This document shows, one piece after another, positions 56,617 through 64,000 of a stretch of 64,000 nucleotides of DNA (the first letter of the stretch is position 1; every line of letters begins with the position of its first letter). The DNA is from Corynebacterium diphtheriae (GTDB lineage: Bacteria; Actinomycetota; Actinomycetes; Mycobacteriales; Mycobacteriaceae). The translations under genes and the position numbers were made by a program. The stretch covers positions 992,001 to 1,056,000 of the forward strand of contig NZ_LN831026.1 in assembly GCF_001457455.1 (NCBI RefSeq), written 5' to 3'. The notes under the pieces were generated by a model. That model worked only from the letters and a program-made list of their open reading frames with translations, ran no database searches and had not been told where the DNA came from.

Positions 56617-57164
56617 GTATAGGATTTGCACTTGTTGTCTTAATAATCGTAATAATCGGTTGTTTACTTCAACTTCTAGTAAGACTTCTTCTCCTAGTCG
56701 CATTGGCATTAGTGGTATTCGGCGCAACTTATCTACCACCGACACGCGGAAAGATTCCCGCAATAGTGGCGGGTATCGCCGGTGGGTTTATGAATACCCT
56801 TGCAGGGGCCGCAGGTCCTGCGATCACTGTGTATGCCCAAGCGTTAAAGTGGGATCAATAGCGCTTCGCTGCAACTCTACAACCCATATTTGTTATTTCG
56901 GGGCTTGTATCCTTCATCGTAAAAATTGTCGCAGGTGCAGGAACAATTACGCAGATATCAGCATGGATATGGATCCTAGGTATTGCAGGAATGTTTTTGG
57001 GTATCAGTCTCGGCGCTAGGGCTTCGAAAATGGTGAGCCGAACTCACGCACGAAAGCTCGCTTTGCTCCTAGCTACAGGTGGCGGGGTATCCGCTGTTGT
57101 TCGCGGATTAACGGGGATCCAAGAAAGGGTGCCCCACGACAGAAACAGTCGTGGGGCACCCTAG
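56616..57164 (+). pseudogene. Broken TauE/SafE-family permease
   Basis: One frame from just after coaD reads SIGFALVVLIIVIIGCLLQ, jumps to LLLLVALALVVFGATYLP, then IVAGIAGGFMNTLAGAAGPAITVYAQALKWDQ and stops at TAG 56859; it goes on FAATLQPIFVISGLVSFIVKIVAGAG and SLGARASKMVSRTHARKLALLLATGGG. TauE/SafE proteins are about 250 aa with a longer first half, so about 70 residues are missing near 56675, plus the stop at 56859 and no usable start codon. The family exports or imports sulfite and organosulfonates. Confidence 0.82.
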
Positions 57165-57172
57165 TGCTTTTA
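57127..57172. terminator. Strong bidirectional terminator
   Basis: GGGTGCCCCACGAC (57127-57140) and GTCGTGGGGCACCC (57148-57161) form a perfect 14-bp stem with a 7-nt loop, followed by TAGTGCTTTTATAG. It serves the convergent amino acid transporter operon as well. Confidence 0.88.
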
Positions 57173-57184
57173 TAGATTCTAAAC

Positions 57185-57952
57185 TTACAGAAGGCTTGAA
57201 AGGAATGCCTTGGTGCGCTCGTGTTGAGGGTTATCAATGACCTGTTCTGCTGGGCCTTGTTCCACAATGACGCCACCATCCATGAAAGCTACGGTATCGG
57301 CAACCTCGCGTGCGAAACCCATCTCATGGGTAACCACAAGCATGGTCATTCCACCTTGAGCTAGTTCTCTCATAACGCGAAGTACTTCACCAACGAGCTC
57401 AGGATCAAGAGCAGAAGTGGGTTCGTCGAAAAGCATGAGCTTTGGCTCCATAGCAACTGCACGGGCAATTGCTACGCGCTGCTGTTGGCCACCGGACAAC
57501 TGGGCTGGATATGCGTCTGCCTTATGCTCCAACCCCACTTGCTTGAGCAGCGCCATTCCGCGAGAACGAGCCTCCGATTCCGAAACGCCCTTAACATGCA
57601 CGGGTGCCTCGATAATGTTTTCAATGACTGTTCTATGCGGGAACAAATTGAAGTTTTGGAACACCATACCGATACCGGAGCGCTGTCGGGCAGCTTCTTT
57701 TTCGGAAATTTCGTACAAAACTCCACCGCGTTCGCGATACCCAATCAGTTCACCGTCAACATAAAGGCGACCACCGGAGATCTTCTCGAGGTGATTCACA
57801 CAGCGAAGCAGTGTGGACTTACCCGAGCCAGACGGGCCGATAAGACACGTCACTGTTCCTTGGGGAACCTGGAGGTCGATGCCTTTAAGCACGCTCAACT
57901 GGCCGTAGTTTTTACACAGTTTCTGTGCATCAATCATGAGATTGTCCGTCAT
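57185..57952 (-). CDS. Polar amino acid ABC transporter ATP-binding protein (GlnQ type)
   Basis: Walker [15 protein letters not shown] (about residues 36-49), [14 protein letters not shown], Walker [13 protein letters not shown] and H-loop [12 protein letters not shown]. 255 aa. Last gene of the binding protein-permease-ATPase operon; the permease stop is 3 nt upstream. Family members import glutamine, glutamate, arginine, cystine and similar; which one is not visible. Confidence 0.93.
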   Translation of the reverse strand: MTDNLMIDAQKLCKNYGQLSVLKGIDLQVPQGTVTCLIGPSGSGKSTLLRCVNHLEKISGGRLYVDGELIGYRERGGVLYEISEKEAARQRSGIGMVFQNFNLFPHRTVIENIIEAPVHVKGVSESEARSRGMALLKQVGLEHKADAYPAQLSGGQQQRVAIARAVAMEPKLMLFDEPTSALDPELVGEVLRVMRELAQGGMTMLVVTHEMGFAREVADTVAFMDGGVIVEQGPAEQVIDNPQHERTKAFLSSLL

Positions 57953-57955
57953 GGC

Positions 57956-58900
57956 TTAGGCGCCTTTCTTAGGAGTGCGGGGAGTGTGCGGCTTGGGTGT
58001 TTCTGCAATGATGTCAACATTTTTGGGAAGAGTGCCTTCAGCGTCAGCAAGTGCCGCGAGTTGACGTGCAGTGAGCTGGCGCGTTGCGCCACGGTCGTAA
58101 TACTTCTCCAAGTAGTGTTGGGCCACCATGAGCAACGAGGTAATCACTAGGTACCACGTTGCCGCAACGAGCAAAAGTGGTACTGGGTCGAAAAGCGCTG
58201 CTGCGATATCGGTTGCACGACCATAGAGCTCAGAGGTGTAAGGGATTGCCACAACCAGTGAGGTGGTCTTCAGCAATGAAATAAACTCATTGCCAGTAGG
58301 TGGGACGATGATACGCATTGCTTGTGGCAATACAGTACGACGAATGGTCATCCACCAGCTCATACCTAAAGCTTTAGATGCTTCTGTCTGTCCCTCGGGA
58401 ACTGCTTGGATACCTGAGCGGACAATCTCAGACATGTAAGCAGCCTCGTTAAGCCCAAGACCTACGACTGCAAGAATAAACATGTTGGAAAGCAGGTTTT
58501 CCAACGAAATTTCGGTAAAGCCCAAGTTGATGCCGCTGTAAATAGAGCCCAATAGTCCCCAGAACACCAACTGAACGTAGACCGGGGTACCTCGGAAGAT
58601 CCACAAATAGAACCACGAAATACCACGCAAAACAGGGTTTGGCGACATGCGCATAATTGCTACTATGCAGCCTAAAACGACACCCATGAGCATCGACAAG
58701 ATCGTAATAGCTAGCGTATGCACTGCAGCAGAAGCAATACGAGTATCAAAAAGATACTGGCGATAAATATCCCAGCCGTATGCATCGTTCGTGGCAGCGC
58801 TAATAAGAAACCAAACAAACAGGGCGAGAATAATAATGGCAGCGACCCAGCGGCCCGGATGCCGCAATGGTTTTGCCTGAATAGGTTGTGGGGAAATCAT
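57956..58900 (-). CDS. Polar amino acid ABC transporter permease
   Basis: Inner-membrane HisMQ-type permease. Hydrophobic helices from residue about 17; the EAA loop reads EAAYMSEIVRSGIQAVPEGQTEASKALGMS. The C-terminus after the last helix is a long hydrophilic tail (about 45 residues) ending in basic and Pro residues. 314 aa, longer than the usual 220-250 by the N- and C-terminal extensions. A single permease suggests a homodimer. Confidence 0.92.
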   Translation of the reverse strand: MISPQPIQAKPLRHPGRWVAAIIILALFVWFLISAATNDAYGWDIYRQYLFDTRIASAAVHTLAITILSMLMGVVLGCIVAIMRMSPNPVLRGISWFYLWIFRGTPVYVQLVFWGLLGSIYSGINLGFTEISLENLLSNMFILAVVGLGLNEAAYMSEIVRSGIQAVPEGQTEASKALGMSWWMTIRRTVLPQAMRIIVPPTGNEFISLLKTTSLVVAIPYTSELYGRATDIAAALFDPVPLLLVAATWYLVITSLLMVAQHYLEKYYDRGATRQLTARQLAALADAEGTLPKNVDIIAETPKPHTPRTPKKGA

Positions 58901-58957
58901 GGATAAGTCCTTTTAACGAGGGGAAATAAACGGGGAAGATACACGTAAAGCGTCGAG

Positions 58958-59851
58958 TTAGATAGGTTTTTCGTTGATCATTCCTTGCTCAACGTAACCT
59001 TCTTTGACTCCCCACATGTTCAAAATCTTTTGGTAATCGCCAGTTTTGATGAGATGCTCCAAAGCTGCGGCGATAGCTGGGCCCAGAGGTGAGCCTTTAG
59101 GGACAGCAAATCCGTAAGGAGCCGCATCGAAGATTTCACCTGTAGTAGTGAGCTTGCCCTCTGCACGTTCGACAGCCCATCCCACCACGGGGGAGTCTGC
59201 GGAAAAGACATCTGCGCGCCCTAGAACTAGTGCGGTAGCCGCTTGGTCAGAGGTGGCATAAGGAAGAATTTCGACTGGTTTTTTACCCTCGGCGATACAT
59301 TTTTCTCGCAAAGGATGAGCATCATCGGTTTCTGCCACAGTGGTGCGCTGTACTGCGATAGTCAGGCCGCAGGGATTTTCGCGAGAGACTGAAGAGTCCT
59401 TTTGTACACCCCATTGAATGCCGGCATACAAAAAATCGACGAAATCATAGTTTTCACGACGCTCGTCGTTATCTGTAAAACCGGAGGCGCCCACGTCGAT
59501 TGTTCCTGCGCTTAACGACGGAAGAATCAATGAGAAGTCTTGCTGCTGAGCCTCATATTTTAGACCCATTACCGCAGATATTGCCCGCATCAAATCCATT
59601 TCCATACCAATAATGTTGTGGTTGGAGTCTTTGAATTCGAATGGTGCAAACGGTGGGTTAGCACCTGCCACCAAAGTGCCGCGATCTGCTAGATCTTGCG
59701 GAACCATGGCAGCGATCTCGGGGACAGCGGCTGGGGTTACTTCCACCCAAGAATCCGGATGTCCTTGTTCTTCGTTGGTAACACACGCGGTAAGCGGTAA
59801 TGCCAACGCGACCGTGGCGCATATAGCCACAACGTGAGAGCGGATTGTCAT
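58958..59851 (-). CDS. Polar amino acid ABC transporter substrate-binding lipoprotein
   Basis: Signal sequence with lipobox LTAC (Cys about residue 23). The binding domain has LVAGANPPFAPFEFKD, IIGMEMDLMRAISAVMG, VGASGFTDNDERRENYDFVDFLYAG and YGFAVPKGSPLGPAI, the type II fold of GlnH/HisJ. 297 aa. First gene of the operon; TATTAT on the minus strand (59864-59859) gives a leaderless start, with an inverted repeat around it. Confidence 0.92.
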   Translation of the reverse strand: MTIRSHVVAICATVALALPLTACVTNEEQGHPDSWVEVTPAAVPEIAAMVPQDLADRGTLVAGANPPFAPFEFKDSNHNIIGMEMDLMRAISAVMGLKYEAQQQDFSLILPSLSAGTIDVGASGFTDNDERRENYDFVDFLYAGIQWGVQKDSSVSRENPCGLTIAVQRTTVAETDDAHPLREKCIAEGKKPVEILPYATSDQAATALVLGRADVFSADSPVVGWAVERAEGKLTTTGEIFDAAPYGFAVPKGSPLGPAIAAALEHLIKTGDYQKILNMWGVKEGYVEQGMINEKPI

Positions 59852-59889
59852 TCTTAAAATAATACCGTGATCTTCATAATATTAAGAAT
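59850..59889 (-). promoter_or_regulatory. Inverted repeat at the amino acid importer promoter
   Basis: ATTCTTAA (59850-59857) and TTAAGAAT (59882-59889) flank the -10 TATTAT. Arms are perfect over 8 bp, with further partial symmetry inside. Probable operator for an unknown regulator. Confidence 0.5.
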
Positions 59890-59920
59890 CCCTGCCGCAG
59901 GTATCCGCAAAACGGGGTAG

Positions 59921-60853
59921 CTATTTGTGGTGTGAATTCTTACGCTCAAGCAAAATTTCCGCGAGCACTACGCAAGCTACAACTACTGCACCCAAGGCGA
60001 TAAAACCAAATGTTGTGCCTGAACCAGCTGGCGGCCAAAGGAGATCGGCATTGTCCGTTTGCCAAGGCCACAGTGCGCGAAGCGAACCGAGCATCATACC
60101 GGCCATGGTGGCCAAAGTTAGCGTGTGGTGGCGGGTCATGAGAACATCGAGAACCTTGATAAAACATGCCAAGCCTGTAATGGCACCGGCAGCGAACACT
60201 GCGATGATGGTGAAGTTACGGTCACTTACCGCTTGGATAATTGGTTCGTAAAAACCCAGTGCCAGCAAAATAAATGAGCCGGATACGCCAGGTAGGACGA
60301 GTGCACACACGGCAACCATTGCTACAAAGAAAACAATCAAAAGCGATGGGTCAGTCTTGGGCTCTGAGGTCATGCTTGTGGCAAAGAAAGTTGCAATAGC
60401 GCCAATAATAAAAAGAAGTAGGGCCGGCAATTTCTGAGAGCTCAAGCTTTCAGCCCGAATCATACGCAATGGAACTACTATTGATACCGAAACCATTCCT
60501 AGGAACAGGGCACGCGCTGTTATAGGGTGGTGGTCAACAAAGTGATGCATCACGGAAGACATAGTAAAAACAGCGCCGATCATGCCCACAGCTACCGATG
60601 CTAAAAATCCCCACTCCACGCTTTTGATAGAAGTTTTAAGCTGGGATCGATCGCTTATTAGGACACGCACAATATGGACAAGAGCATTGCCATTGTGAAT
60701 TGCTCGTTCATAAATGCCGGCGACTAAAGCAACGGTGCCACCAGAAACGCCTGGCACCAACTCTGCGAGTCCGATCAATGCGCCAAAAACCACATTGATT
60801 ACTGCGTTGATGGGGCGAGTCTTATTAGTATTGGCCTTCACAGGGGAGGTCAT
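59921..60853 (-). CDS. DUF368 polyprenyl-phosphate transporter (PopT-like)
   Basis: Multi-pass membrane protein with two related re-entrant motifs, LAELVPGVSGGTVALVAGIYE (about residues 30-50) and VLPGVSGSFILLALGFYEP (about 185-203). DUF368 proteins (PopT) recycle undecaprenyl phosphate to the inner face of the membrane in other bacteria; corynebacteria use decaprenyl phosphate for arabinogalactan and peptidoglycan, so the cargo could be that (inference). ATG 60853 is chosen; the frame opens 21 nt earlier. 310 aa. Confidence 0.85.
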   Translation of the reverse strand: MTSPVKANTNKTRPINAVINVVFGALIGLAELVPGVSGGTVALVAGIYERAIHNGNALVHIVRVLISDRSQLKTSIKSVEWGFLASVAVGMIGAVFTMSSVMHHFVDHHPITARALFLGMVSVSIVVPLRMIRAESLSSQKLPALLLFIIGAIATFFATSMTSEPKTDPSLLIVFFVAMVAVCALVLPGVSGSFILLALGFYEPIIQAVSDRNFTIIAVFAAGAITGLACFIKVLDVLMTRHHTLTLATMAGMMLGSLRALWPWQTDNADLLWPPAGSGTTFGFIALGAVVVACVVLAEILLERKNSHHK

Positions 60854-61023
60854 GGTTCTACTTTCTCGTCTCAAAGAGAGTGGTTGAATGAACTCTCCAC
60901 TGTAACCTACTGCGTTAAGAGAACCTCTTTTTATTGTGAAATCCCATCAAATTTGTGACGGGATTAAGAAGGCACACTCCGATGTGAGCCTGTCTATTGG
61001 AGGGGCTAAGTAGAAAAACTAAA

Positions 61024-61059
61024 ACGCCTTGTACTAGCAAAATGCTAATAACAAGGCGT
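61024..61059 (-). terminator. tRNA/prophage-junction terminator
   Basis: ACGCCTTGT (61024-61032) pairs with ACAAGGCGT (61051-61059), with an inner TAGCA/TGCTA stem. Read on the minus strand it is followed by TTTTAGTTTTT, and it lies just after the tRNA 3' end. Confidence 0.85.
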
Positions 61060-61065
61060 AATTAT

Positions 61066-61093
61066 TGGTGCCCCTGGTGAGACTCGAACTCAC
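61066..61093 (-). other. 3' end of a tRNA gene left as a phage attachment site
   Basis: On the minus strand the sequence reads a T arm GTGAG-TTCGAGT-CTCAC, the 3' acceptor CAGGGGC, discriminator A and CCA. Upstream there is no matching GCCCCTG acceptor strand, so the tRNA is cut and only its 3' part remains. This is the usual mark of an integrated phage; the complete tRNA should lie at the other prophage end, beyond the window. The isotype cannot be told. Confidence 0.78.
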
Positions 61094-61153
61094 ACTGCAC
61101 GGGTTTGTTATCAAGTGTGAGTATAAAACCACTACCAGCGACAATAGTAAAAA

Positions 61154-62290
61154 CTATCCATCGGTGTGCCTTTTATTGGTCGAAAACATTTCAAGCACCG
61201 CAGTCACATCAGGCACCAATTCCGGTGTACTTTCCACATAATGCTTTTTCGTGATCGACACCCCCGAATGCCCCAACAACTTCGAAGCAGCATCCAAAGA
61301 ATCAGTATTCGTCACAATCGTAGCGACACTCTGACGGAACACTTTCCACGACACCCAACCAAAATCATCACCACGCGCCACACGCCATGCACGGTTCAAA
61401 TTCGCCCGAGAAATCATCGTCTCACCCCCACGAGAACCGAACACCCACTCACCATTCCTCTGACGTAACCGACGCCGCAACATCTGAACCGCCGTGGGAG
61501 TCAACGGGTACAGCAAATCCTTACTACCTTTGCTGATTGGCTGGTACACAATACCCTCGCCCTTGATGAACACCTGTGTTGCCGAAATATGGACAGTGTT
61601 CTTCGCAAAGTCCACATCCTCCCACCGCAATGCCAACACCTCACCAATGCGAGCACCCGTCGACATCAATACATCCACCACATCTAACAACGGCTGATTC
61701 GTGATCGGGCGCTCCTGCCACCGGCGCACATTGCCACGCAACCGCACCAACTCATCCGCCGTCAAAGACCGCACAGCTTTCTTCCGCACTTCCTTACGAC
61801 GCTTTGAGCCAGCCATCAAATCCACACCCAGTCCACGCCGCAAGATAAACCGCGACACATCTGACATGACTGTAAAAGCATTGCCATAGTTGCCGGGGGA
61901 ATCTGCATAAATTTCATTCAGCATGTCTTCCACGACACCAGCGTTCAGTGTCCAAATCGGGCGATTGCCGATTCTTGGCACAATGTGGTTCCGCATAACG
62001 CGCTTGTAGTTCGCAAGGGACTGCCTACGGGTCGCATCGTAAGTCTCTAGGTGCTTCTCCCATGCGTCAACGAGAGTTGCAAACGGCATTTGTGCCGTAT
62101 AAATGGGGCGATCAACCAATTTGTTACGGAGTCGACGTTTCGCTTCTGCACTGGTTTTCCCCGTGGCGGTAACCCGTCGTGTTACACAGTCCGCGTCACG
62201 GTATCGGGCGCTGGCTAGATGTGAGCCGCTGGGCGTTTTCCGGACGGTGATTTCGCCGAATGTGCCCGGTTCTAATGGTGGTCTGGGCAT
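61154..62290 (-). CDS. int: Phage tyrosine integrase
   Basis: Site-specific recombinase that inserts the phage at the neighbouring tRNA. N-terminal AP2-like arm-binding part, SAM-like core-binding region (about residues 65-150), catalytic domain (about 170-370). Visible active-site residues: Arg in GARIGEVLALRWEDVD, Arg in KVFRQSVATIV, His in LLGHSG and Tyr in KKHYV. The box II His of HxxR is replaced by Lys (KVFR), a known variant in some phage integrases. Its end lies only 60 nt from the attachment site. 378 aa. Confidence 0.93.
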   Translation of the reverse strand: MPRPPLEPGTFGEITVRKTPSGSHLASARYRDADCVTRRVTATGKTSAEAKRRLRNKLVDRPIYTAQMPFATLVDAWEKHLETYDATRRQSLANYKRVMRNHIVPRIGNRPIWTLNAGVVEDMLNEIYADSPGNYGNAFTVMSDVSRFILRRGLGVDLMAGSKRRKEVRKKAVRSLTADELVRLRGNVRRWQERPITNQPLLDVVDVLMSTGARIGEVLALRWEDVDFAKNTVHISATQVFIKGEGIVYQPISKGSKDLLYPLTPTAVQMLRRRLRQRNGEWVFGSRGGETMISRANLNRAWRVARGDDFGWVSWKVFRQSVATIVTNTDSLDAASKLLGHSGVSITKKHYVESTPELVPDVTAVLEMFSTNKRHTDG

Positions 62291-62320
62291 GATTCTTCTT
62301 TTGGGTGGTGCTAGGTGGGG

Positions 62321-62731
62321 TTATTTATGCCGTGGGTCGTATTCAATGCCATTCTGGGACATGGCGCCGGAAACAACGTTTGCTTCCGCCATGGACTTGA
62401 TCATGGCGTTGAGGCTTTTACGTTGTGCTTTCGTGAGCAGCTTCGCTTCTTCTGGTGGTGTCCATTGTTGGGGTTTGAAGGGGAGTGCTTCACGAATCCA
62501 CTTGGTGACGGTGGAGATGTCTTCATCTAGGACTTGTGCGAGGGTGTGCATGGTGGCGATTTGTGGGCGTCTTGTTTCGCCGCGGATGATGCGCCCAACG
62601 GTAGAAGGGTGAAGGCCTGTGTCGCGTTGTAGGGCGCGCAAGGATGGTTCGCTTGTGACTGGGCTTACGAAGCCTGCTCTGCGGAACGCAGATGCCCAAG
62701 GTTCGGGAACTGCGTCATTGTAGGCGTTCAT
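62321..62731 (-). CDS. Phage helix-turn-helix regulator (repressor-like)
   Basis: XRE/Cro-type HTH: SLRALQRDTGLHPSTVGRIIRGETRRPQIATMHTLAQVL (about residues 27-65), followed by a short C-terminal part with no peptidase motif. 136 aa. Divergent from the excisionase gene, with a palindromic operator between them. Candidate immunity repressor or Cro-like protein. Confidence 0.75.
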   Translation of the reverse strand: MNAYNDAVPEPWASAFRRAGFVSPVTSEPSLRALQRDTGLHPSTVGRIIRGETRRPQIATMHTLAQVLDEDISTVTKWIREALPFKPQQWTPPEEAKLLTKAQRKSLNAMIKSMAEANVVSGAMSQNGIEYDPRHK

Positions 62732-62852
62732 GGTGTTGTCCTTTCTGGGGTGTGTTGGGTTTAGTGCCTAATTTTCGACACCCTAAATCGTAGTACACAA
62801 AAAGCAAAAAAGGGCTACTGGAAAGTAAAGTTTGCACAATTGGCCGTAAGTG

Positions 62853-62871
62853 TTGCAAAATAGTTTTGCAA
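62853..62871. promoter_or_regulatory. Phage operator palindrome
   Basis: TTGCAAAA-TAG-TTTTGCAA is a perfect 8-3-8 inverted repeat, 27 bp before the excisionase-like gene. A related TTTGCACAATTGG lies at 62831-62843. Confidence 0.65.
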
Positions 62872-62897
62872 CCCCCTGAACCGTAATGGAAGGCAAA

Positions 62898-63113
62898 ATG
62901 GCTAACGCAAATACCTTAGAACTCCTATCGATCAAAGAAGTTGCAGACCGGCTCAGCGTCTCAGAACGCACGTTACGCAACTGGCGGCAGGCCGGCGGGC
63001 ACGCACTCATGAACCTCAAAGCAATCCGAGTTGGCGGCCCAGGTGGCCCCCTTCGCTGGCGCTCGGAAGACGTCGACGGATTCATTGCAAGTCTTGCCTA
63101 TGAAGCATCCTAA
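62898..63113 (+). CDS. Excisionase-like HTH protein
   Basis: MerR-type/excisionase wHTH: LLSIKEVADRLSVSERTLRNWRQAGG and a C-terminal WRSEDVDGFIAS. About 71 aa. ATG 62898 has GGAAGG upstream; ATG 62886 is possible. It could act as Xis for the integrase or as an early regulator. Confidence 0.75.
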   Translation: MANANTLELLSIKEVADRLSVSERTLRNWRQAGGHALMNLKAIRVGGPGGPLRWRSEDVDGFIASLAYEAS

Positions 63114-63164
63114 AAACCCTAAAAACACATCGAACGGAAATTCGAAAAGCCTAGGAGAAACACC

Positions 63165-64000
63165 TTGCGTGAATACGCACAAATCCACCTACGTATATGG
63201 GACGACGATGATTTTAGAAACCTCTCCGTCTGCGCCCAACGCCTCTACCTCCTGCTCCTATCCCACCCGACACTCAGCAACGCGGGAGTGGGGGACTGGC
63301 GCCCCGCACGCCTCGCGGTCCTTGCAGGAGAATCCACAAAAGCCGACATTGTGTGGGCCTCACGCGAACTCCAAACCTCACGATTCGTTTATGTCGATGA
63401 GGAAACGGAAGAGTTTTTAGTCCGCTCATTCGTCAGAAATGACACCGTTTTACGCTCCCGGAATATGGGTACGGCGGTCGCAAAATCCATCAAGATGATC
63501 GCCTCTAGGAACCTTAAAACGCTTGTGATTCGGGAGCTACAACGCGCAAAACATGAGGAAACCATCAGAAAAGGGCTGGAATCCAAGGAGTTGCAGGGCT
63601 ATCTTAATCGCGAAATACACCCAGATGAATATAAATATGCCCAGCTAGAATTGAATGAACGATTGAATGGCAATTCAATTGAAACTTCACCCATCATTCA
63701 ATCCCCAAACCAACTTTCGTTGTATCCGTCATACAACCCACAGTCGTATAAAAAAATCCCAGAGTTGTATGAAGAAATGACCCCCTACAACAAACAACTA
63801 ACAACTAACAACAAGCAAGAGGGGGTTACGGAGGTAGGGAACACTACTGGCGCACACACATACGCGACCCCTCAACCCCAAAAAACTCAAACCCAAACCA
63901 GCCCATGGGCGCACGCTCACGCGGCGCCACGCCAGACCATCACCGAACAACCGCCCGACCCGACCCCGCCCAGCGCCCACCACGGCTACACGCCAGATCA
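63165..64000 (+). CDS. Phage replication/HTH-type protein, partial
   Basis: TTG 63165 has AGGAG 8 nt upstream and opens a frame that runs off the window (278 codons so far). The N-terminus MREYAQIHLRIWDDDDFRNL with AQRLYLLLLSHPTLSNAGV and LAVLAGESTKADI resembles the N-terminal winged domain of phage replisome-organiser proteins. A Gln/Asn/Thr-rich stretch with repeated CAACTAACAACTAACAAC DNA (about 63788-63815) and a Pro/His-rich part follow. The rest of the gene lies beyond the window. Confidence 0.7.
   Translation, partial: MREYAQIHLRIWDDDDFRNLSVCAQRLYLLLLSHPTLSNAGVGDWRPARLAVLAGESTKADIVWASRELQTSRFVYVDEETEEFLVRSFVRNDTVLRSRNMGTAVAKSIKMIASRNLKTLVIRELQRAKHEETIRKGLESKELQGYLNREIHPDEYKYAQLELNERLNGNSIETSPIIQSPNQLSLYPSYNPQSYKKIPELYEEMTPYNKQLTTNNKQEGVTEVGNTTGAHTYATPQPQKTQTQTSPWAHAHAAPRQTITEQPPDPTPPSAHHGYTPD

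Larger units (their letters stand above)
61066..64000. mobile_element. Left end of a prophage (continues past the window)
   Basis: tRNA 3' fragment, integrase, repressor-like gene, palindromic operator, excisionase-like gene and a replication-type gene follow in the order of a temperate phage immunity/integration region. Confidence 0.85.

Noticed and set aside
57485..58150. 221-codon plus-strand frame across glnQ and the permease
   Set aside because: It spans two well-supported genes on the other strand and shows no recognisable domain.
63788..63815. CAACTAACAACTAACAAC repeats as phage origin iterons
   Set aside because: They lie in an open reading frame and are short and imperfect; Gln/Asn/Thr codons explain them. 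An origin role cannot be supported from this window.

Overview
The window is chromosomal DNA of a Corynebacterium, most likely C. diphtheriae or a close relative. This rests on recalled similarity to C. glutamicum proteins (LysE/LysG, IlvBNC with a 15-codon Ile/Leu/Val-rich leader peptide, SerA, LeuB, LtbR-LeuCD, GpsA-Ddl, RecG), on moderate GC, and on many promoters whose -10 box lies 10-13 nt before the start codon, which is typical of leaderless actinobacterial transcripts. No database search was possible.

Layout. 0-11.6 kb: the end of a metal/cofactor ABC importer, a membrane-anchored winged-helix regulator with a striking operator, pfkA, gatB, an aldo/keto reductase, the lysE/lysG exporter pair, a glutathionyl-hydroquinone-reductase-type protein, a secreted HNH nuclease and a DoxX protein. 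11.7-25.7 kb: branched-chain amino acid genes (ilvD, leader-ilvB-ilvN, ilvC, leuB) with serA, interrupted by a CDF metal exporter, a DUF262 protein and a lipoprotein with cell-wall-binding-like repeats. 25.7-29.5 kb: a decay zone with a broken CBS/nucleotidyltransferase gene, a broken DnaQ-like exonuclease and a frameshifted methyltransferase, mixed with intact small genes and an FAH-family enzyme. 29.4-33.3 kb: isochorismate synthase, gltX and a secreted esterase. 33.4-37.6 kb: tRNA-Gln, then two identical tRNA-Glu genes that bracket about 4 kb of wrecked genes (MmpL, cutinase, small remnants). 37.8-46.5 kb: ppc, a zinc-ribbon protein, bioB, a small HD hydrolase, ltbR/leuC/leuD and a NUDIX-phosphatase fusion. 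46.7-56.6 kb: housekeeping genes gpsA, ddl, thiL, ung, a DAK2/fatty acid kinase-like gene, recG, a biotinyl-domain protein, rsmD and coaD. 56.6-60.9 kb: a broken TauE/SafE permease, a polar amino acid ABC importer and a DUF368 (PopT-type) lipid carrier flippase. From about 61.07 kb to the end: the left end of a prophage inserted at the 3' end of a tRNA gene, with integrase, repressor-like gene, excisionase-like gene and the start of a replication-type gene that runs off the window.

The genes mainly serve amino acid supply (Ile, Val, Leu, Ser, Lys export), central carbon entry points (pfkA, ppc), translation (gatB, gltX, tRNAs) and envelope or metal handling. Regulation visible in the sequence includes an attenuator before ilvB, paired biotin-type operators at bioB, and several perfect inverted repeats placed on -10 boxes. 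At least six genes are broken, two of them by single-base changes in homopolymer runs, so either recent decay or base-calling errors must be considered. No clearly new multi-gene system was recognised. The best candidates for new biology are the membrane-tethered regulator with its 15-bp inverted repeat, the L7/L12-C-terminal-like microprotein, the DUF262 protein with an apparently degenerate nuclease motif, and the abrupt change in base composition in leuCD and thiL-recG.
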